Assembly: GCA_023663025.1 (NCBI GenBank) | Contig: JAMPIC010000036.1 | Span: 1-16,386 of the forward strand | Length of the DNA: 16,386 nucleotides | Direction of reading: 5' to 3' | Source: Prevotella sp. | GTDB taxonomy: Bacteria; Bacillota; Clostridia; Oscillospirales; Ruminococcaceae | In this document: positions 15,500-16,386 of the stretch, in pieces | How positions within the stretch are numbered: the first letter of the stretch is position 1 | Layout of the letters: the number at the start of each line of letters is the position of its first letter | The notes under the pieces: model-generated | Database searches by the model: none | What the model was told of the DNA's origin: nothing | Seen by the model: only the letters and a program-made list of their open reading frames with translations | Position numbers and translations under genes: made by a program

Positions 15500-16279
15500 A
15501 TGTACTATAATAAAGTTGATATAAGCGGCGTGGACACGTCCAAGCTTACGGTGCTGAAAGAGTCCGAAAAGCTGGAGCTGCTGAAGCTGTGCAAAAAGGG
15601 CGGCGCGGAGGGCAAGGAAGCCCGCAAAAAGCTTATAAACGGAAACCTGCGTCTCGTGCTGAGCGTTATCCAGAAGTTTATCGGACGGGGCGAAAACGCC
15701 GACGACCTGTTTCAGGTAGGCTGCATCGGGCTTATGAAAGCCATCGACAACTTCAATACCGAACTTGATGTAAGGTTCTCCACATACGCCGTACCAATGA
15801 TCTGCGGAGAAGTCCGCCGCTATATGCGCGACAATAACCCGATCAGGGTGAGCCGTTCCCTGCGGGATTTGGCGTACAAAGCCATGCAGGCGAAGGAACA
15901 GCTCATCAACAAAAATCAGAAAGAGCCTACAATAAAGGAAATTTCCGAGCTTATCGGAGTTAAGCAGTCGGACGTCGTGCTTGCACTTGAAAGCATTACC
16001 GATCCCATTTCGCTGTACGAACCCGTGTATTCCGACGCGGGAGATACGCTTTACGTCCTCGATCAGGTGGGAGACAAAAACGACGATTCCAACTGGCTGG
16101 ACGAGATATCGCTGAAAGAAGCGATAAATCTGCTCCAGCCGCGGGAAAAGAATATTCTGTATCTGCGTTTCTTTCTCGGCAAAACGCAGGTAGAGGTCGC
16201 GAACGAGATAGGCATATCGCAGGCGCAGGTGTCAAGACTTGAAAAAAATACTTTGGGGAAGATCAAAGGGCAAATATAA
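15500..16279 (+). CDS. sigG: Forespore sporulation sigma factor sigma-G
   Basis: Sigma-G is the late forespore sigma factor. The 259-residue protein starts MYYNKVDISGVDTSKLTVLK, the sigma-G signature, and continues with GNLRLVLSVIQKFIGRGENA, DDLFQVGCIGLMKAIDNF and RFSTYAVPMICGEVRRYMRD (region 2). It then has RVSRSLRDLAYKAMQAKEQL (region 3) and a region 4 helix-turn-helix VEVANEIGISQAQVSRLEK. It has no pro-sequence, as expected. A TTG six codons upstream is in frame but sits inside the leader hairpin; the ATG at 15500 has GGGAG eight bases away. Sigma-E ends 87 bp upstream. I see no clear sigma-F promoter in that gap, so expression may come from read-through or from an unrecognised promoter. 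Confidence 0.97.
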   Translation: MYYNKVDISGVDTSKLTVLKESEKLELLKLCKKGGAEGKEARKKLINGNLRLVLSVIQKFIGRGENADDLFQVGCIGLMKAIDNFNTELDVRFSTYAVPMICGEVRRYMRDNNPIRVSRSLRDLAYKAMQAKEQLINKNQKEPTIKEISELIGVKQSDVVLALESITDPISLYEPVYSDAGDTLYVLDQVGDKNDDSNWLDEISLKEAINLLQPREKNILYLRFFLGKTQVEVANEIGISQAQVSRLEKNTLGKIKGQI

Positions 16280-16332
16280 AAGAGCGACAAATAAATTGTA
16301 ATTTAGCGCAAAAACAAAACATCAGCGCCCTG

Positions 16333-16377
16333 CGCGGCGAAGCCGCGACTAAAAAGTTCGCCAGCCTTTCAAGGCTG
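16333..16377. repeat. Pair of hairpins after sigG, possible dispersed repeat
   Basis: CGCGGC-GAA-GCCGCG (16333-16347) and CAGCCTT-TC-AAGGCTG (16362-16377) are two perfect stems 14 bases apart, 53 bases after the sigG stop. Neither is followed by a T run. The form suggests a REP-like or small dispersed element continuing past the window edge; a role in ending sigG transcription is also possible. Confidence 0.5.
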
Positions 16378-16386
16378 CGAGGTCCA

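Overview
The window looks like the chromosome of an anaerobic, endospore-forming clostridial Firmicute, probably of the Oscillospiraceae/Ruminococcaceae type. The evidence is the gene order spoIIGA-sigE-sigG, Spo0A-box-like sites, Firmicute-type tRNAs, a tmRNA with an 11-residue DD...AAA tag, and many textbook sigma-A promoters with 17-bp spacers. The species cannot be named from this sequence alone.

Layout. Positions 1-234 hold a minus-strand tRNA operon (elongator Met, then Glu) with its own promoter and terminator. Positions 520-2823 form one transcription unit: an unrecognised 154-residue protein, then a c-di-GMP phosphodiesterase (degenerate GGDEF plus intact EAL), closed by a strong terminator. 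Positions 2921-5085 hold a promoter, a beta-class DNA methyltransferase, and the first ~45 codons of a coupled partner gene cut off at the end of ppk. The methyltransferase therefore looks like an orphan of a former restriction-modification operon. Positions 5086-9987 carry two minus-strand stress genes, ppk1 and clpB, each with its own promoter; a long nested hairpin terminator separates them.

Positions 10142-11663 hold a small DUF6514-like gene preceded by Spo0A-box-like repeats phased at 10 bp, then smpB and ssrA, the two halves of the trans-translation system. Positions 11664-13760 are a decayed accessory island just after the tmRNA. It contains an exact CIRCE (HrcA operator) sequence in front of an unknown 64-codon ORF, a well-signalled small membrane protein gene, a transposase relic fused from IS630 and IS30 pieces, and the C-terminal end of a large serine recombinase. 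Positions 13775-16279 are the sporulation cluster: protease SpoIIGA, mother-cell sigma-E and forespore sigma-G. Its upstream region resembles the Spo0A-activated spoIIG promoter with an over-long spacer. The ribosome binding site of sigG is buried in a 16-bp hairpin.

I did not find a clearly new multi-gene system. The most interesting signals are regulatory: the phased 0A-like array, the sigG leader hairpin, the spoIIG-like promoter and the stray CIRCE. The mosaic debris of the island comes next.
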